Shown here: piece by piece, positions 28,505 through 38,084 of the stretch
Position numbering within the stretch: the first letter of the stretch is position 1
Layout of the letters: each line of letters begins with the position of its first letter
Origin: Pseudomonas sp. MYb118
Lineage (GTDB): Bacteria; Pseudomonadota; Gammaproteobacteria; Pseudomonadales; Pseudomonadaceae
Assembly: GCF_040947875.1 (NCBI RefSeq)
Contig: NZ_JBFRXN010000002.1
Location: 1,364,001 to 1,428,000 of the forward strand
Length of the DNA stretch: 64,000 nt
Direction: 5' to 3'
Program-made: the position numbers and the translations under genes
Notes under the pieces: generated by a model
Seen by the model: only the letters and a program-made list of their open reading frames with translations
What the model was told of the DNA's origin: nothing
Databases searched by the model: none

Positions 28505-29896
28505 ATGAATCTGCCGCTGATTCTCAATCTGTTGGTGTTCCTCGCCCTGCTCCTGGGCCTGGCGCAAACCCGTCACACCAGCTGGAGCCTGGCGAAGAAG
28601 GTCCTGCTCGCGCTGGCACTCGGCGTGGTGTTCGGCATCGCCCTGCACACGATTTATGGCGCTGGCAATCCGGTGCTGAAAGCCTCGATCGGCTGGTTCG
28701 ATCTGGTGGGCAACGGTTACGTGCAGTTGCTGCAAATGATCGTGATCCCGCTGGTGTTCGCCTCGATCCTCAGCGCCGTGGCCCGGCTGCACAATGCCTC
28801 GTCCCTGGGCAAGATCAGCTTCCTGACCATCGGCACCCTGCTGTTCACCACCGCCATCGCGGCGCTGATCGGTATCGGCCTGACCAACCTGTTCGGCCTG
28901 ACCGCCGACGGCCTGGTGGCCGGCACCCAGGAAATGGCGCGCCTGCAAACCATCCAGACCGACTACGCCGGCAAGGTCGCCGACCTGAATGTGCCGCAAC
29001 TGCTGCTGTCGTTCATCCCGCAGAACCCGTTCGCCGACCTGGCCCGCGCCAAGCCGACGTCGATCATCAGCGTGGTGATCTTCGCCGCCTTCCTCGGCGT
29101 TGCCGCGTTGCAACTGCTCAAGGATGACGCCGAAAAAGGTCAGAAAGTGATCAACGCCATCGACACCCTGCAAGCCTGGGTGATGCGCCTGGTGCGCCTG
29201 GTGATGAAGCTGACCCCCTACGGCGTGCTGGCGCTGATGACCAAGGTGGTGGCCGGTTCCAACCTGCAGGACATCATCAAGCTGGGCAGTTTTGTGGTGG
29301 TGTCCTACATCGGCCTGGGCCTGATGTTTGTCGTCCACGGCGTGCTGGTGTCGGCGGCCGGGATCAATCCGCTGCGTTTCTTCCGCAAGATCTGGCCGGT
29401 GCTGACCTTCGCCTTCACCAGCCGTTCGAGCGCAGCGACCATCCCGTTGAGCATCGAAGCACAGACCAGTCGCCTGGGCATCCCGCAATCGGTCGCCAGT
29501 TTCGCCGCCTCGTTCGGTGCGACCATCGGCCAGAACGGCTGCGCCGGTTTGTACCCGGCCATGCTCGCCGTGATGGTGGCGCCGACCGTGGGCATCAACC
29601 CGCTGGACCCGCTGTGGATTGCCACGCTGGTGGCCATCGTCACCCTGAGTTCGGCCGGTGTGGCGGGCGTGGGTGGCGGCGCGACGTTCGCCGCGTTGAT
29701 CGTGCTGCCGGCGATGGGCTTGCCGGTGTCACTGGTGGCGCTGCTGATTTCCGTCGAGCCGCTGATCGACATGGGGCGCACAGCGTTGAACGTGAGCGGT
29801 TCGATCACGGCAGGGGCGATTACCAGCCAGGTGATGCAGCAGACCGATAAGGCGCTGCTTGAGGCGGATGAGCATTCGGCGTTGGCTCACGCTTAA
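28505..29896 (+). CDS. tcyP: L-cystine / dicarboxylate-amino acid:cation symporter (TcyP-like)
   Basis: Inner-membrane sodium- or proton-coupled carrier of 463 residues with eight or more transmembrane helices. It has the DAACS-family re-entrant motifs, including [14 protein letters not shown] near 310, [15 protein letters not shown] near 345 and [20 protein letters not shown] near 385. It is closest to the YdjN/TcyP cystine carriers rather than GltP by its overall pattern. GGAG precedes ATG 28505. A REP pair separates it from convergent folA. Substrate assignment is by family. Confidence 0.85.
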   Translation: MNLPLILNLLVFLALLLGLAQTRHTSWSLAKKVLLALALGVVFGIALHTIYGAGNPVLKASIGWFDLVGNGYVQLLQMIVIPLVFASILSAVARLHNASSLGKISFLTIGTLLFTTAIAALIGIGLTNLFGLTADGLVAGTQEMARLQTIQTDYAGKVADLNVPQLLLSFIPQNPFADLARAKPTSIISVVIFAAFLGVAALQLLKDDAEKGQKVINAIDTLQAWVMRLVRLVMKLTPYGVLALMTKVVAGSNLQDIIKLGSFVVVSYIGLGLMFVVHGVLVSAAGINPLRFFRKIWPVLTFAFTSRSSAATIPLSIEAQTSRLGIPQSVASFAASFGATIGQNGCAGLYPAMLAVMVAPTVGINPLDPLWIATLVAIVTLSSAGVAGVGGGATFAALIVLPAMGLPVSLVALLISVEPLIDMGRTALNVSGSITAGAITSQVMQQTDKALLEADEHSALAHA

Positions 29897-29920
29897 GATT
29901 TTCGGGGCCTGTCAGGGCCT

Positions 29921-30012
29921 CATCGCGGGCAAGCCCGCTCCCACAAGGGTCTCGGTCGAACACAGATTGTGTGAACACAAAGATCCCTGTAGGAGCGGGC
30001 TTGCCCGCGATG
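29921..30012. repeat. REP pair (inverted)
   Basis: REPs at 29921-29945 and 29987-30012 with the GCGGGCTTGCCCGC variant core, in the convergent junction of the cystine carrier and folA. Confidence 0.93.
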
Positions 30013-30024
30013 CTTTTAGGCTTT

Positions 30025-30537
30025 TTAAGCTCTTTCCCAAACCTCGAAACTGTAGGCCGGCTTGTCCCCCTCCGCCGGGTTCTGCACATTGGAAACCAGC
30101 TTCCATTGCTGCACATCGAACTCGGGAAACCACGCATCCCCCTCAGGGCTCAGCGCCACGCGCGTCAGGTACAGGCGATCGGCCTGGGCCAGGCCCTGGG
30201 CGTACAACTGCGCCCCGCCAATCAGCATCAGCTCATCGACGCCCTGTTCCTTCGCCCACGCCTCGGCGCGCACCACGGCGGCTTCCAGCGAGGGGTAGAC
30301 CTCGGCGCCTTCGAGCACCAGACCGGCCTGGCGGCTGACCACGATGTTCAGGCGTCCCGGCAACGGACGACCGAGCGAATCCCAGGTCTTGCGACCCATG
30401 ATGATCGGCTTGCCCAGGGTAGTGGCCTTGAAGTATTTGAAATCCCCCGGCAGGTGCCAGGGCATGCTGTTGTCGACGCCGATCACACGGTTTTCACCGA
30501 GGGCTGCGATCAGGCTTAAGGGGAGTGATTTAGTCAT
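30025..30537 (-). CDS. folA: Dihydrofolate reductase FolA
   Basis: Reduces dihydrofolate to tetrahydrofolate with NADPH, regenerating the folate oxidised by ThyA. The 170 residues have the signature VIGVDNSMPWHLPGDFKYF (residues ~17-35, with the catalytic Asp), KPIIMGRKTWDSLG near 45 and the NADPH motif IGGAQLYAQGL near 105. ATG 30537 gives a normal N-terminus; further in-frame upstream sequence is not homologous. It is divergent from the DUF2868 gene with 85 bases between starts. thyA is 14 kb away, not in the same operon. Confidence 0.96.
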   Translation of the reverse strand: MTKSLPLSLIAALGENRVIGVDNSMPWHLPGDFKYFKATTLGKPIIMGRKTWDSLGRPLPGRLNIVVSRQAGLVLEGAEVYPSLEAAVVRAEAWAKEQGVDELMLIGGAQLYAQGLAQADRLYLTRVALSPEGDAWFPEFDVQQWKLVSNVQNPAEGDKPAYSFEVWERA

Positions 30538-30622
30538 GCCGGCGAGGATACCAGAGCCTTCCGTACCCCGATAAGCGCAGCAGCGGTTATGCTCACAGTT
30601 CAATGGAGCGACGGGATGGCGC

Positions 30623-31993
30623 GTGACTGAACTGAATGACCTGTGGCTGACGGAAACCATCCGCCTGCGTGAAGAGCACGCCGGCCCCCTGGACGACCTG
30701 GAAGCCAACCGAGTGGCCCGCAGTGCCGGCGGCGACCTGCCCGCGCGCATTCAACGCCGCGCCCTGTGGCTGGCCGAGCGCGACGGCCTGACCAATGCGC
30801 TGCGCCACTGGCTGCAAGGCGCGCGACTGGCGCTGCTGGTGCTGGCCGTGCTGGCGGTGATCAGCGGCGCCGGGCTGGCCTTTGCCGCGCTGGGCGACGG
30901 GCAACGACCGGTGAATGTGTTCTGGGCCCTGGGCAGCCTGCTGGGGCTCAATCTGATTCTGCTGCTGAGCTGGGCGCTGGGCCTGCTGTTTGCCGGCGAG
31001 CACGGCGCGACGCTGGGGCGCCTGTGGTTGTGGCTCAGCGAAAAACTCGCCCGCGACGCCAAGGCCGCGCAACTGGCGCCGGCGCTGCTGTTGTTGCTGC
31101 AACGGCACAAACTCAATCGCTGGGCCCTCGGCGTGCTGGTCAACGGCCTGTGGCTGCTGGCGATGCTCAGCGCCCTGGTCATCCTGCTGACGCTGATGGC
31201 CACCCGGCGCTACGGTTTTGTCTGGGAAACCACCCTGCTCGGCGCCGACACCTTCGTCGCCATGACCCAGGCCCTCGGCGCCCTGCCTGCCCTGCTGGGT
31301 TTCAACGTGCCGACGGTGGAGATGATCCGCGCCAGCGGCGACGGCGCGCTGAACATCGAAAGCGCCCGGCAGGCCTGGGCCACCTGGCTGGTCGGTGTGC
31401 TGGTGGTCTATGGCGTGCTGCCGCGCCTGCTGCTGGCGCTGTTGTGCCGCTGGCGCTGGAGGTGCGGGCGCGCCACCCTGAAGCTCGACCTGAACCTGCC
31501 GGGCTTCGCGCAACTGCGCGAACGCCTGATGCCCACCAGCGAGCGCCTGGGCATCAGCGATGCCGCACCCGAGCAACTGCACCGCGTGCAAACCTCCAGC
31601 AGCGATCTGCAAAGCGCTGGCGCGTTGCTGGTGGCCATCGAACTCGACGACCAGCGCCCCTGGCCGCCGGCCCTGCCGAAAAACGTCAGCGACGCGGGCG
31701 TGCTCGACAGCCGTGAATCGCGGCAAAAACTCCTCGAACAGCTCAGTCGCTTCCCGCCGGCACGGCTGGCCATCGCCTGCGATCCGCGCCGCTCACCGGA
31801 CCGCGGCAGCCTCGCGCTGATCGCCGAACTTGCGCGCAACGCCAGCGCCACGCGGGTCTGGCTGTTGCAGGCGCCACCCGGCGAAGCGCTGGATGGCGAA
31901 CGCCTGGGCGACTGGCATGTGGCGTTGCAGCAACTGGAATTGCCCTACGCCGACAGCGCGCCGCTGAACTGGCTGGAGACCGGTCATGACTAG
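30623..31993 (+). CDS. DUF2868 membrane protein
   Basis: The 456-residue protein has a polar N-terminus (residues 1-57) and four or more membrane helices at ~60-88, 96-120, 168-195 and 258-278, with basic cytoplasmic loops. The C-terminal ~170 residues are soluble and resemble no enzyme I know. It starts at a GTG with GGAG upstream. Its last eight bases overlap the DUF3482 GTPase gene. The two families are regularly paired, so they probably form one inner-membrane complex of unknown function. Confidence 0.85.
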   Translation: MTELNDLWLTETIRLREEHAGPLDDLEANRVARSAGGDLPARIQRRALWLAERDGLTNALRHWLQGARLALLVLAVLAVISGAGLAFAALGDGQRPVNVFWALGSLLGLNLILLLSWALGLLFAGEHGATLGRLWLWLSEKLARDAKAAQLAPALLLLLQRHKLNRWALGVLVNGLWLLAMLSALVILLTLMATRRYGFVWETTLLGADTFVAMTQALGALPALLGFNVPTVEMIRASGDGALNIESARQAWATWLVGVLVVYGVLPRLLLALLCRWRWRCGRATLKLDLNLPGFAQLRERLMPTSERLGISDAAPEQLHRVQTSSSDLQSAGALLVAIELDDQRPWPPALPKNVSDAGVLDSRESRQKLLEQLSRFPPARLAIACDPRRSPDRGSLALIAELARNASATRVWLLQAPPGEALDGERLGDWHVALQQLELPYADSAPLNWLETGHD

Positions 31994-33362
31994 TTCCTGG
32001 AAACCGCCGCTGAAGCTCGCCGTGGTCGGCCACACCAACGTCGGCAAGACCTCGTTGCTGCGCACGCTGACCCGCGACGTCGGTTTCGGCGAGGTGTCCC
32101 ATCGGCCCAGCACCACGCGGCACGTCGAAGGTGCGCGGCTGTCGGTGGACGGCGAGCCGTTGCTCGACCTGTTCGACACGCCGGGCCTGGAAGACGCCAT
32201 CGCCCTGCTCGACTACCTCGAACGCCTGGAGCGACCGGGCGAACGCCTCGACGGCCCGGCCCGCCTGGCGCGTTTTCTCGAAGGCAGCGAAGCGCGCCAG
32301 CGTTTCGAACAGGAAGCCAAGGTGCTGCGCCAACTGCTCACCTGCGACGCCGGCCTCTATGTGATCGACGCCCGTGAACCGGTGCTGGCCAAGTACCGCG
32401 ACGAACTGGAAGTGCTGGCCAGTTGCGGCAAACCGCTGCTGCCGGTGCTCAATTTCGTCAGCAGCGCCAACCACCGCGAACCGCAGTGGCGCGAAGCCCT
32501 GGCACGCCTGGGTCTGCATGCGCTGGTGCGTTTTGACAGCGTGGCGCCGCCGGAAGATGGCGAGCGCAGGCTGTATGAAAGCCTGGCCCTGTTGCTGGAA
32601 AACGCCCGCGAACAATTGCAGCGCCTGATCGCCGATCAACAGGCCCAACGCCTGGCCCGTCAGCACAGTGCGGCGCGGTTGATCGCCGAACTGCTGGTCG
32701 ATTGCGCGGCCTGCCGGCGCAGCGTGGCCAGCGATGCCGAACAGGAACAGCAAGCGGTCGGCGAGCTGCGCAAGGCGGTTCGCCAGCGCGAGCAACGCTG
32801 CGTCGAAGCCTTGCTCAAGCTCTACGCCTTCCGCCCGCAGGACGCCGCCGCCAGCGACTTGCCGCTGCTCGATGGGCGCTGGGGCGACGACCTGTTCAAC
32901 CCCGAGACCCTCAAGCAACTGGGCGTGCGGGTCGGCGGCGGTATTGCCGCCGGTGCGGCCGCCGGGGCCGGGGTCGATCTGCTGGTGGGCGGCATCACCC
33001 TCGGCGCCGCCGCCCTGGCCGGGGCGATTGCCGGCGGTGCGCTGCAAACCGCACGCAGTTATGGCAGCCGCCTGCTGGGCAAGCTCAAGGGCCAGCGCGA
33101 ATTGACCGTGGACGACAGCGTGCTGCGCCTGTTGGCCTTGCGCCAGCGGCAATTGCTGCAAGCATTGAACGCCCGCGGGCATGCGGCACTGGACAGCATC
33201 CAGGTGGCCACGCCCCAGGACAAGACCTGGCGCGAGGGCAAACTGCCCGAGGCGCTGACCCGCGCGCGGGCGCATCCGCAGTGGTCGTCGCTCAATCCGC
33301 AGGCGAAGTTGAGCCAGGCGGAGCGGCAGGAGGTGGTTGAGGGGTTGGCTCAGCAGCTTTGA
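31986..33362 (+). CDS. DUF3482 GTPase with a glycine-zipper membrane segment
   Basis: The 458-residue protein opens with a GTPase domain: G1 VVGHTNVGKTSLL at 12-24, switch threonines in STTRHVEG, G3 DTPGLED near 64, and a candidate G4 in LPVLNFVSS near 157. Helical middle sequence follows. A Gly/Ala-rich hydrophobic stretch (VGGGIAAGAAAGAGVDLLVG and onward) lies at ~315-350, then a basic tail. Its translation is coupled to the DUF2868 membrane protein by overlap. The plan of a GTPase plus a glycine-zipper recalls membrane-associated GTPases such as YcjX/YcjF-type pairs, but the role is unknown. Confidence 0.86.
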   Translation: MTSSWKPPLKLAVVGHTNVGKTSLLRTLTRDVGFGEVSHRPSTTRHVEGARLSVDGEPLLDLFDTPGLEDAIALLDYLERLERPGERLDGPARLARFLEGSEARQRFEQEAKVLRQLLTCDAGLYVIDAREPVLAKYRDELEVLASCGKPLLPVLNFVSSANHREPQWREALARLGLHALVRFDSVAPPEDGERRLYESLALLLENAREQLQRLIADQQAQRLARQHSAARLIAELLVDCAACRRSVASDAEQEQQAVGELRKAVRQREQRCVEALLKLYAFRPQDAAASDLPLLDGRWGDDLFNPETLKQLGVRVGGGIAAGAAAGAGVDLLVGGITLGAAALAGAIAGGALQTARSYGSRLLGKLKGQRELTVDDSVLRLLALRQRQLLQALNARGHAALDSIQVATPQDKTWREGKLPEALTRARAHPQWSSLNPQAKLSQAERQEVVEGLAQQL

Positions 33363-33377
33363 TTTTGGGGTTGAACC

Positions 33378-33471
33378 CATCGCGAGCAGGCTCGCTCCCA
33401 CAGTAGATTTTCGGTGAACACAAAATCTGTGGATACCCTAAATCCCTGTGGGAGCGAGCCTGCTCGCGATG
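33378..33471. repeat. REP pair (inverted)
   Basis: REPs at 33378-33403 and 33446-33471 (GAGCCTGCTC core) in the convergent junction between the DUF3482 gene and the phosphonate cluster. The second REP starts 14 bases from the HD-oxygenase stop codon. Confidence 0.93.
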
Positions 33472-33484
33472 AATGCGACGCGGT

Positions 33485-34045
33485 CTACGACCTGGCCAAA
33501 ACCCTGACCGCCATCCCCTTCAACACCCCAAGGTCCATCACCGGCACCCACATCTGCTTGGCCATTTCATCCCACTGGCGCATGCGCAAACTCACCGCGC
33601 AGAGTGGGTCCTGCTCGAAGGCGTGCGCTTCTTCGGCACTCATCACCCCACCCTGGTACTCCAGGGTTCGCCGGCTCGCTTCGCTCAGGCGCTCGTAGTA
33701 CCCAGGCTCCTTGAGTGTCAGGTAACGCTTGGCCTGCACGTGGTACTCCACCAGCCGGGCCAGGCGTTCGCTGAAACCGGCGCGGCGCAGGTAGTCGGCG
33801 CCCAGGCGTTCATGGCTGACCACACCGAAGCCGCCCATGTTCTGCGCGTCCTCGGCGCAGATGTGCCCGATGTCGTGGAAGAACGCCGCCAGCACCACTT
33901 CATCGTCGAAGCCCTCGGCTATCGCCAGCTCGGCGGCCTGGGACATGTGCTCGATCTGCGACACCGGTTCGCCAATGTAGTCGTGATCGCCAAAGCGTTC
34001 GTACAAGCCGAATACCTGCTCGATCACCTGCGCATGCGCGTTCAT
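33485..34045 (-). CDS. PhnZ-like HD-domain mixed-valence di-iron oxygenase (phosphonate associated)
   Basis: The 186-residue HD protein belongs to the phosphonate-operon HDIG family (TIGR03276-like). All residues that I recall from PhnZ are present: the substrate-lid pair Tyr23 and Glu26 in YIGEPVSQIEH, His33, the HD pair His57-Asp58, His78, His102, Lys106 and Asp159. PhnZ cleaves the C-P bond of 2-amino-1-hydroxyethylphosphonate to glycine and phosphate. Start 34045 overlaps the FAD gene stop (TGATG), with GGGGGA upstream. No PhnY/TmpA 2-oxoglutarate dioxygenase lies nearby, so the substrate may be imported already hydroxylated, or the partner may be elsewhere. The exact substrate is inferred. 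Confidence 0.85.
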   Translation of the reverse strand: MNAHAQVIEQVFGLYERFGDHDYIGEPVSQIEHMSQAAELAIAEGFDDEVVLAAFFHDIGHICAEDAQNMGGFGVVSHERLGADYLRRAGFSERLARLVEYHVQAKRYLTLKEPGYYERLSEASRRTLEYQGGVMSAEEAHAFEQDPLCAVSLRMRQWDEMAKQMWVPVMDLGVLKGMAVRVLARS

Positions 34046-35178
34046 CAACGTTCCCCCAACAGGGTCGCGACGTTGCGCTCGGCCATCGCCGGCCCGACGC
34101 TCATACCCACGCCGGTGTGCATCAGCGCCACGCTCACGCCCTCGGCCGGGCGCAGGAACGAGAACGGCCCCGGCCCGCGCGAGCCGTAGACCCCCTGCCA
34201 ACGCTCGACCACCTGCACCTTGCAGCGCAGCGTCTGCTCGGCCAGTTCGAGCATCCAGTTGTCCACCTGCTCGGCATTGAACGGCGAGGCGTCGCTGCCG
34301 TAGTGGTGCGAATCGCCGATGATCAGTTCGCCATAAGGCGTCGGGCTGATCAGCAGGTGAATGCCATTTTCATGCAGGTGCGGTTCATCACGCAGGATCT
34401 GCGCCTGCACCGCCCGGGCCTCGGGCAGGTCGGCGAAGGCGCCGTAATGCACGCCACTCAAACCGGTGAGCAGCGCGTGTTGCAGGTTCAGGTTGACCTG
34501 CGGCCGGGCGCGGAGCATTTGCAGGCGGCAGACTTGCGGCTCGAGGGCGGCAATCGGCTCGGCCAGCAGCGTCTGATAATCGTGGCCGGAGCAGACGATG
34601 ATCTGTTCGGCGCTGAAGCTGCCCGCCGTGCTGTGCAGGCGGCCGGGTTCGATATCGCGCACCAGGGTCGAGAAGTGGAACTCGACGTTCAGTTCGCGGC
34701 GCAGGTAGTCGATCAGCGCTGGCAGCGCTTCACGGGAATACAGTTGCTGGTCGTCCAGGCCATGCAGCGCCGCGCGGTGATGGCTGAACTGACCGCCGTA
34801 CAGGTCACGCAGGGCGGCGCCGCGCAGCAGCTCGACGCGGTAGCCGTATTCCACGGCGCGACCGGCGCAGAAGGCTTCGAGCAGGTGTTCTTCCGCTTCG
34901 TTACGGGCAAACAGGTACGAGCCGTTGCGCTTGAGTTGCAGGCCGGCGACTTGCGCCCACTGGCCCCAGATGTCGCGGCTTTGCCTGGCCAGTTCGAGCA
35001 TGATTCCCGGCGGCTGGCCGGTGACCAGCGCCTGGCCGAAGTTGCGCACCGAGGCGCCGAGCGGCGTGGCGCTGCGCTCGAAAACGCGAACCCTGAGGCC
35101 ACGGCGGGCGGCGGCGTAGGCGTGGGACAGACCGAGAATGCCGGCGCCGACGATGAGCAGGTCGTTGTGGTGTGTCAT
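34045..35178 (-). CDS. TIGR03364-type FAD-dependent oxidoreductase (phosphonate associated)
   Basis: The 377-residue DadA/GlyA-oxidase-like flavoprotein has an N-terminal dinucleotide fold LLIVGAGILGLSHAYAAARR at 8-27, a glutamate-ended second strand (VRVFER), and a C-terminal FAD contact region (GVYGSRGPGPF; MHTGVGMSVGPAMAE). The family is recurrent in phosphonate operons. Some members are reported to deaminate N-alkylated 2-aminoethylphosphonates to phosphonoacetaldehyde; which amine is used here is not determined. It is coupled to the HD oxygenase by a one-base overlap and separated from the ABC importer genes by a REP pair. Confidence 0.86.
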   Translation of the reverse strand: MTHHNDLLIVGAGILGLSHAYAAARRGLRVRVFERSATPLGASVRNFGQALVTGQPPGIMLELARQSRDIWGQWAQVAGLQLKRNGSYLFARNEAEEHLLEAFCAGRAVEYGYRVELLRGAALRDLYGGQFSHHRAALHGLDDQQLYSREALPALIDYLRRELNVEFHFSTLVRDIEPGRLHSTAGSFSAEQIIVCSGHDYQTLLAEPIAALEPQVCRLQMLRARPQVNLNLQHALLTGLSGVHYGAFADLPEARAVQAQILRDEPHLHENGIHLLISPTPYGELIIGDSHHYGSDASPFNAEQVDNWMLELAEQTLRCKVQVVERWQGVYGSRGPGPFSFLRPAEGVSVALMHTGVGMSVGPAMAERNVATLLGER

Positions 35179-35206
35179 TGGGTTTTTTCTCTGAATTCAA
35201 GACCGC

Positions 35207-35283
35207 CATCGCGAGCAAGCCCGCTCCCACAGTGGTGGTGTGTGCGCCACAAATTTCCTGTGGGAGCGAGCCTGCTCGCGATG
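35207..35283. repeat. REP pair inside the phosphonate cluster
   Basis: REPs at 35207-35232 and 35259-35283 lie between the co-directional substrate-binding-protein and FAD-oxidoreductase genes, six bases from the stop codon of the binding-protein gene. The first REP has a mismatched core (GAGCAAGCCC). Confidence 0.92.
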
Positions 35284-35288
35284 CGGTT

Positions 35289-36314
35289 TTACTTGGCGGC
35301 CACTTTCTCGGACTTGCCGTCATAGCGCTTGCGCCACTCGGCCAGGATCTCGTCGCGGTTTTTCGAGGCCCAGGCAAAGTCGTTCTTGATCAGGCGCTGT
35401 TCGTAGTCGGCCGGCAGTTCGGTCTGCGGCTTGGCGATACCCGGCTGGGCCAGCACGGCGAAGTTTTCTTTGTACAGTTCCATCGCCTCGGGGCTGGCCG
35501 AGAAGTCCGCGAGTTTCTTCGCTGCCTCTTCGTGTGGCGTGCCCTTGATCACCGCCGTCGCCTCGATCTCCCAGCCCAGGCCTTCCTTCGGCAGGATGAT
35601 GTCCAGCGGCGCGCCCTGGCGCTTGAGTTGCACAGCCGGGTATTCAAAGGAAATACCGATCGGGAATTCACCGGCAGCAGCCAGCTTGCACGGCTTGGAA
35701 CCGGAGTGAACGTACTGGCCGATGTTCTGGTGCAGGTCGTCCATGTACTGCCAGCCCTGTTTCTCGCCGAAGGTCTGCAACCAGGCGCTGACATCGAGGA
35801 AGCCGGTGCCGGACGACGCCGGGTTCGGCATGACGATCTTGCCCTTGTACTCAGGCTTGGTCAGGTCCTGCCAGCTCACGGGCTTGGTCAGGCCCTGCTT
35901 TTCCGCTTCGACGCTGTTGAAGCAGATGGTCGCGGCCCAGACGTCCATGCCGACCCAGGCTGGCGGGTTGGCGGCGTCGCGGTAGTTGCCGCCGATCTTG
36001 GCCAGGTCCTTCGGTGCGTAGCTTTGCAGCATGCCTTGCTGGTCGAGAATCGCCAGGCTGGAGGCGGCCAGGCCCCACACGGCGTCCGCCTGCGGGCGGG
36101 CTTTTTCCGCGAGCAGCTTGGCGGTGATGATGCCGGTGGAGTCGCGCACCCACTTGATCTCGACGTCCGGGTTGGCCTTTTCGAAAGCTTGCTTGTAGGT
36201 CTTCAGTTGTTCGGCTTCGAGGGCGGTGTACACCGTCAACTCGGTTTTCGCCGCGAAGGCGTTCAGGCTGAAAGCGGTAAGGACAGCAGCGGCCAGGGCC
36301 ATGGGCTTGAACAT
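35289..36314 (-). CDS. 2-Aminoethylphosphonate-type ABC transporter, periplasmic binding protein
   Basis: The 341-residue protein has a signal peptide (MFKPMALAAAVLTAFSLNAF, cleavage after AFA near 22). It has the fold of iron/phosphonate binding proteins of the PotD/FbpA class (TELTVYTALEAEQLKTYKQA; PNPASSGTGFLDVSAW). The family associated with this operon type is annotated as putative 2-aminoethylphosphonate binder (TIGR03261-like). ATG 36314 has AGGAA upstream. It precedes the enzyme genes and follows the permease gene in transcription order. Ligand is inferred from context. Confidence 0.87.
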   Translation of the reverse strand: MFKPMALAAAVLTAFSLNAFAAKTELTVYTALEAEQLKTYKQAFEKANPDVEIKWVRDSTGIITAKLLAEKARPQADAVWGLAASSLAILDQQGMLQSYAPKDLAKIGGNYRDAANPPAWVGMDVWAATICFNSVEAEKQGLTKPVSWQDLTKPEYKGKIVMPNPASSGTGFLDVSAWLQTFGEKQGWQYMDDLHQNIGQYVHSGSKPCKLAAAGEFPIGISFEYPAVQLKRQGAPLDIILPKEGLGWEIEATAVIKGTPHEEAAKKLADFSASPEAMELYKENFAVLAQPGIAKPQTELPADYEQRLIKNDFAWASKNRDEILAEWRKRYDGKSEKVAAK

Positions 36315-36359
36315 GATCTTTTTCCTGTAGTGAGTTGTGGGTGGCAAACGCCGGGCGAA

Positions 36360-38084
36360 TCAGTGACCGGGCGCGCTCTGCCGCCAGGCTTGGGAGCGGC
36401 GCAGCAAGCCGCGCGAAGCCCAGGCCAGCAGCAGGGACACGCCCGCCGAGGTGAACAGAATCAGGGTCGACATCGCGGCCGCGCCGCCGACGTTGCCGGC
36501 GTCATCCATGTTCAGCACCGCCACCGCCGCGAGGATGGTGTCGGGGCTGTAGAGGAAGATCGCCGCCGAGACGGTGGTCATGGCCGAGACGAACAGGTAG
36601 CGCACGATGTCGAGCAAGGCCGGCAGGCAGATCGGCACGGTGACGCGCAGGTAATGCCGATACAGCGGCGCCTTGAGCGACAGCGCGGCGGCTTCGAACT
36701 CGGCATCCAGCTGGCGTAGCGCAGTGGTCGCGGTCATTTGTGCGGTGGTCAGATAGTGAGCGATGGTGCACACCACCAGCAGGGTCATGGTCCCGTAGAG
36801 CACATGCAGCGGGTTGCCGGTGAGGTTGAAGAAGAAGACGTAGCCCAGGCCCAGCACCAGCCCCGGCACCGCCATCGGTACGAAACTGAGCAGGCGCAGC
36901 GCCAGGTTCAGACCGCGCTGGCCTTTGGTCTTTTCCATCAGGTAGGCACCGGTGAAGATCAGCACGCTGCCGATCAGCGCCGAGTACACGGCCATCTTCA
37001 CGCTGTTGCCGTAGGCCAGCCAACCGCCGCCGGCGGTGTCGCTGAACTGGTAGTGGTTGAGCGACAGCGACAGGTTGTACGGCCAGAACTTCACCAGGGA
37101 CGAGAACACCGCCATGCCGAACACGCCGAGCAACGCCGCGCAGATCAGCAGCACGATGGCCAGGTAGCCGGCATCACGACGCTTGGACGGCGTCGGTTTG
37201 AACACCTGCGCCCGACCGCTCATGGAGTCGCCATGACGGCGACGCAACCAGGCATCCACGCCGAAACTCAGCAGCGCCGGCAGCAGCAGGACCATGCCGA
37301 TCAACGCCCCACGACCGAACTGTTGCTGGCCGACCACCGCCTTGTAGGCTTCCAGCGCCAACACCTGATAGTCGCCACCGACCACCACCGGCACGCCAAA
37401 ATCGGTGATGGTCAGGGTGAACACCAGGCAGAACGCGGCGAACACCGCCTGGCGCGTGGCCGGCCAGGTGATGCTGCGAAAGGCCTTGGCGGGGCTGGCG
37501 CCCATGCTCGAGGCGGCGTCGAACAACCGCGCATCCGCCAGGGACAGCGCCGACAGCAGAATCATCAGGGCGTGTGGGAAGGTGTAGATGACCTCACCCA
37601 GCACGATGCCCCAGAAGCCGTAGATGTTGTCCGACAGCAAGCCACGCAGCATGCCCTGGTTGCCGAACAGGTAGACCAGCGCGATACCCGGCAGCATCGA
37701 CGGCGCCATCAGCGGTAGCAGCGAGATGCCGCGCCACAGACCTTTGCCGGGAATCAACGTGCGTTGCAGGGCGTAGGCAAACAGGTAGGCCAGCGGCACG
37801 ACGATGGCCGCAACGCTCAGGGAAACCTTCAGGCTGTTACCCAGCAGCCAGTGGAAATTGGCGCTGCCGAGCAACTCACGGGCAGCGACCCATCCCCCGC
37901 CCTGCCCGGCTTCGCCGCTGAAACCGCGCCAGAAGATCGCCAGCAGCGGCATCAGCACCGCGATACCCAGCAACACCAACAACAGCACCTTGCCGCCGAC
38001 CACGAACAGCCGGTCGCCGAGCTCGGCACGGGAGACCTGCCGCACCTGCTTGCGCGACATCGGCAGCGCGACGTTGGCGCTCAT
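36360..38084 (-). CDS. 2-Aminoethylphosphonate-type ABC transporter, fused permease
   Basis: The 574-residue permease contains two binding-protein-dependent transport domains in one chain, about twelve helices in total. The first EAA-type loop (EVIYTFPHALMILLSALSLA ... DAASSMGASPAKAFRSITWP) is near residues 170-220. The second (DAEFEAAALSLKAPLYRHYL) is near 450. This is the FbpB/PhnU2-like fused form. It overlaps the ATPase gene by one base (TGATG at 38084), giving translational coupling. Confidence 0.9.
   Translation of the reverse strand: MSANVALPMSRKQVRQVSRAELGDRLFVVGGKVLLLVLLGIAVLMPLLAIFWRGFSGEAGQGGGWVAARELLGSANFHWLLGNSLKVSLSVAAIVVPLAYLFAYALQRTLIPGKGLWRGISLLPLMAPSMLPGIALVYLFGNQGMLRGLLSDNIYGFWGIVLGEVIYTFPHALMILLSALSLADARLFDAASSMGASPAKAFRSITWPATRQAVFAAFCLVFTLTITDFGVPVVVGGDYQVLALEAYKAVVGQQQFGRGALIGMVLLLPALLSFGVDAWLRRRHGDSMSGRAQVFKPTPSKRRDAGYLAIVLLICAALLGVFGMAVFSSLVKFWPYNLSLSLNHYQFSDTAGGGWLAYGNSVKMAVYSALIGSVLIFTGAYLMEKTKGQRGLNLALRLLSFVPMAVPGLVLGLGYVFFFNLTGNPLHVLYGTMTLLVVCTIAHYLTTAQMTATTALRQLDAEFEAAALSLKAPLYRHYLRVTVPICLPALLDIVRYLFVSAMTTVSAAIFLYSPDTILAAVAVLNMDDAGNVGGAAAMSTLILFTSAGVSLLLAWASRGLLRRSQAWRQSAPGH

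Noticed and set aside
28272..28527. Longer N-terminal extension of the phosphatase at 27202-28266
   Set aside because: It would place the clear signal peptide in the interior of the protein. The ATG at 28266 has the best ribosome-binding site.
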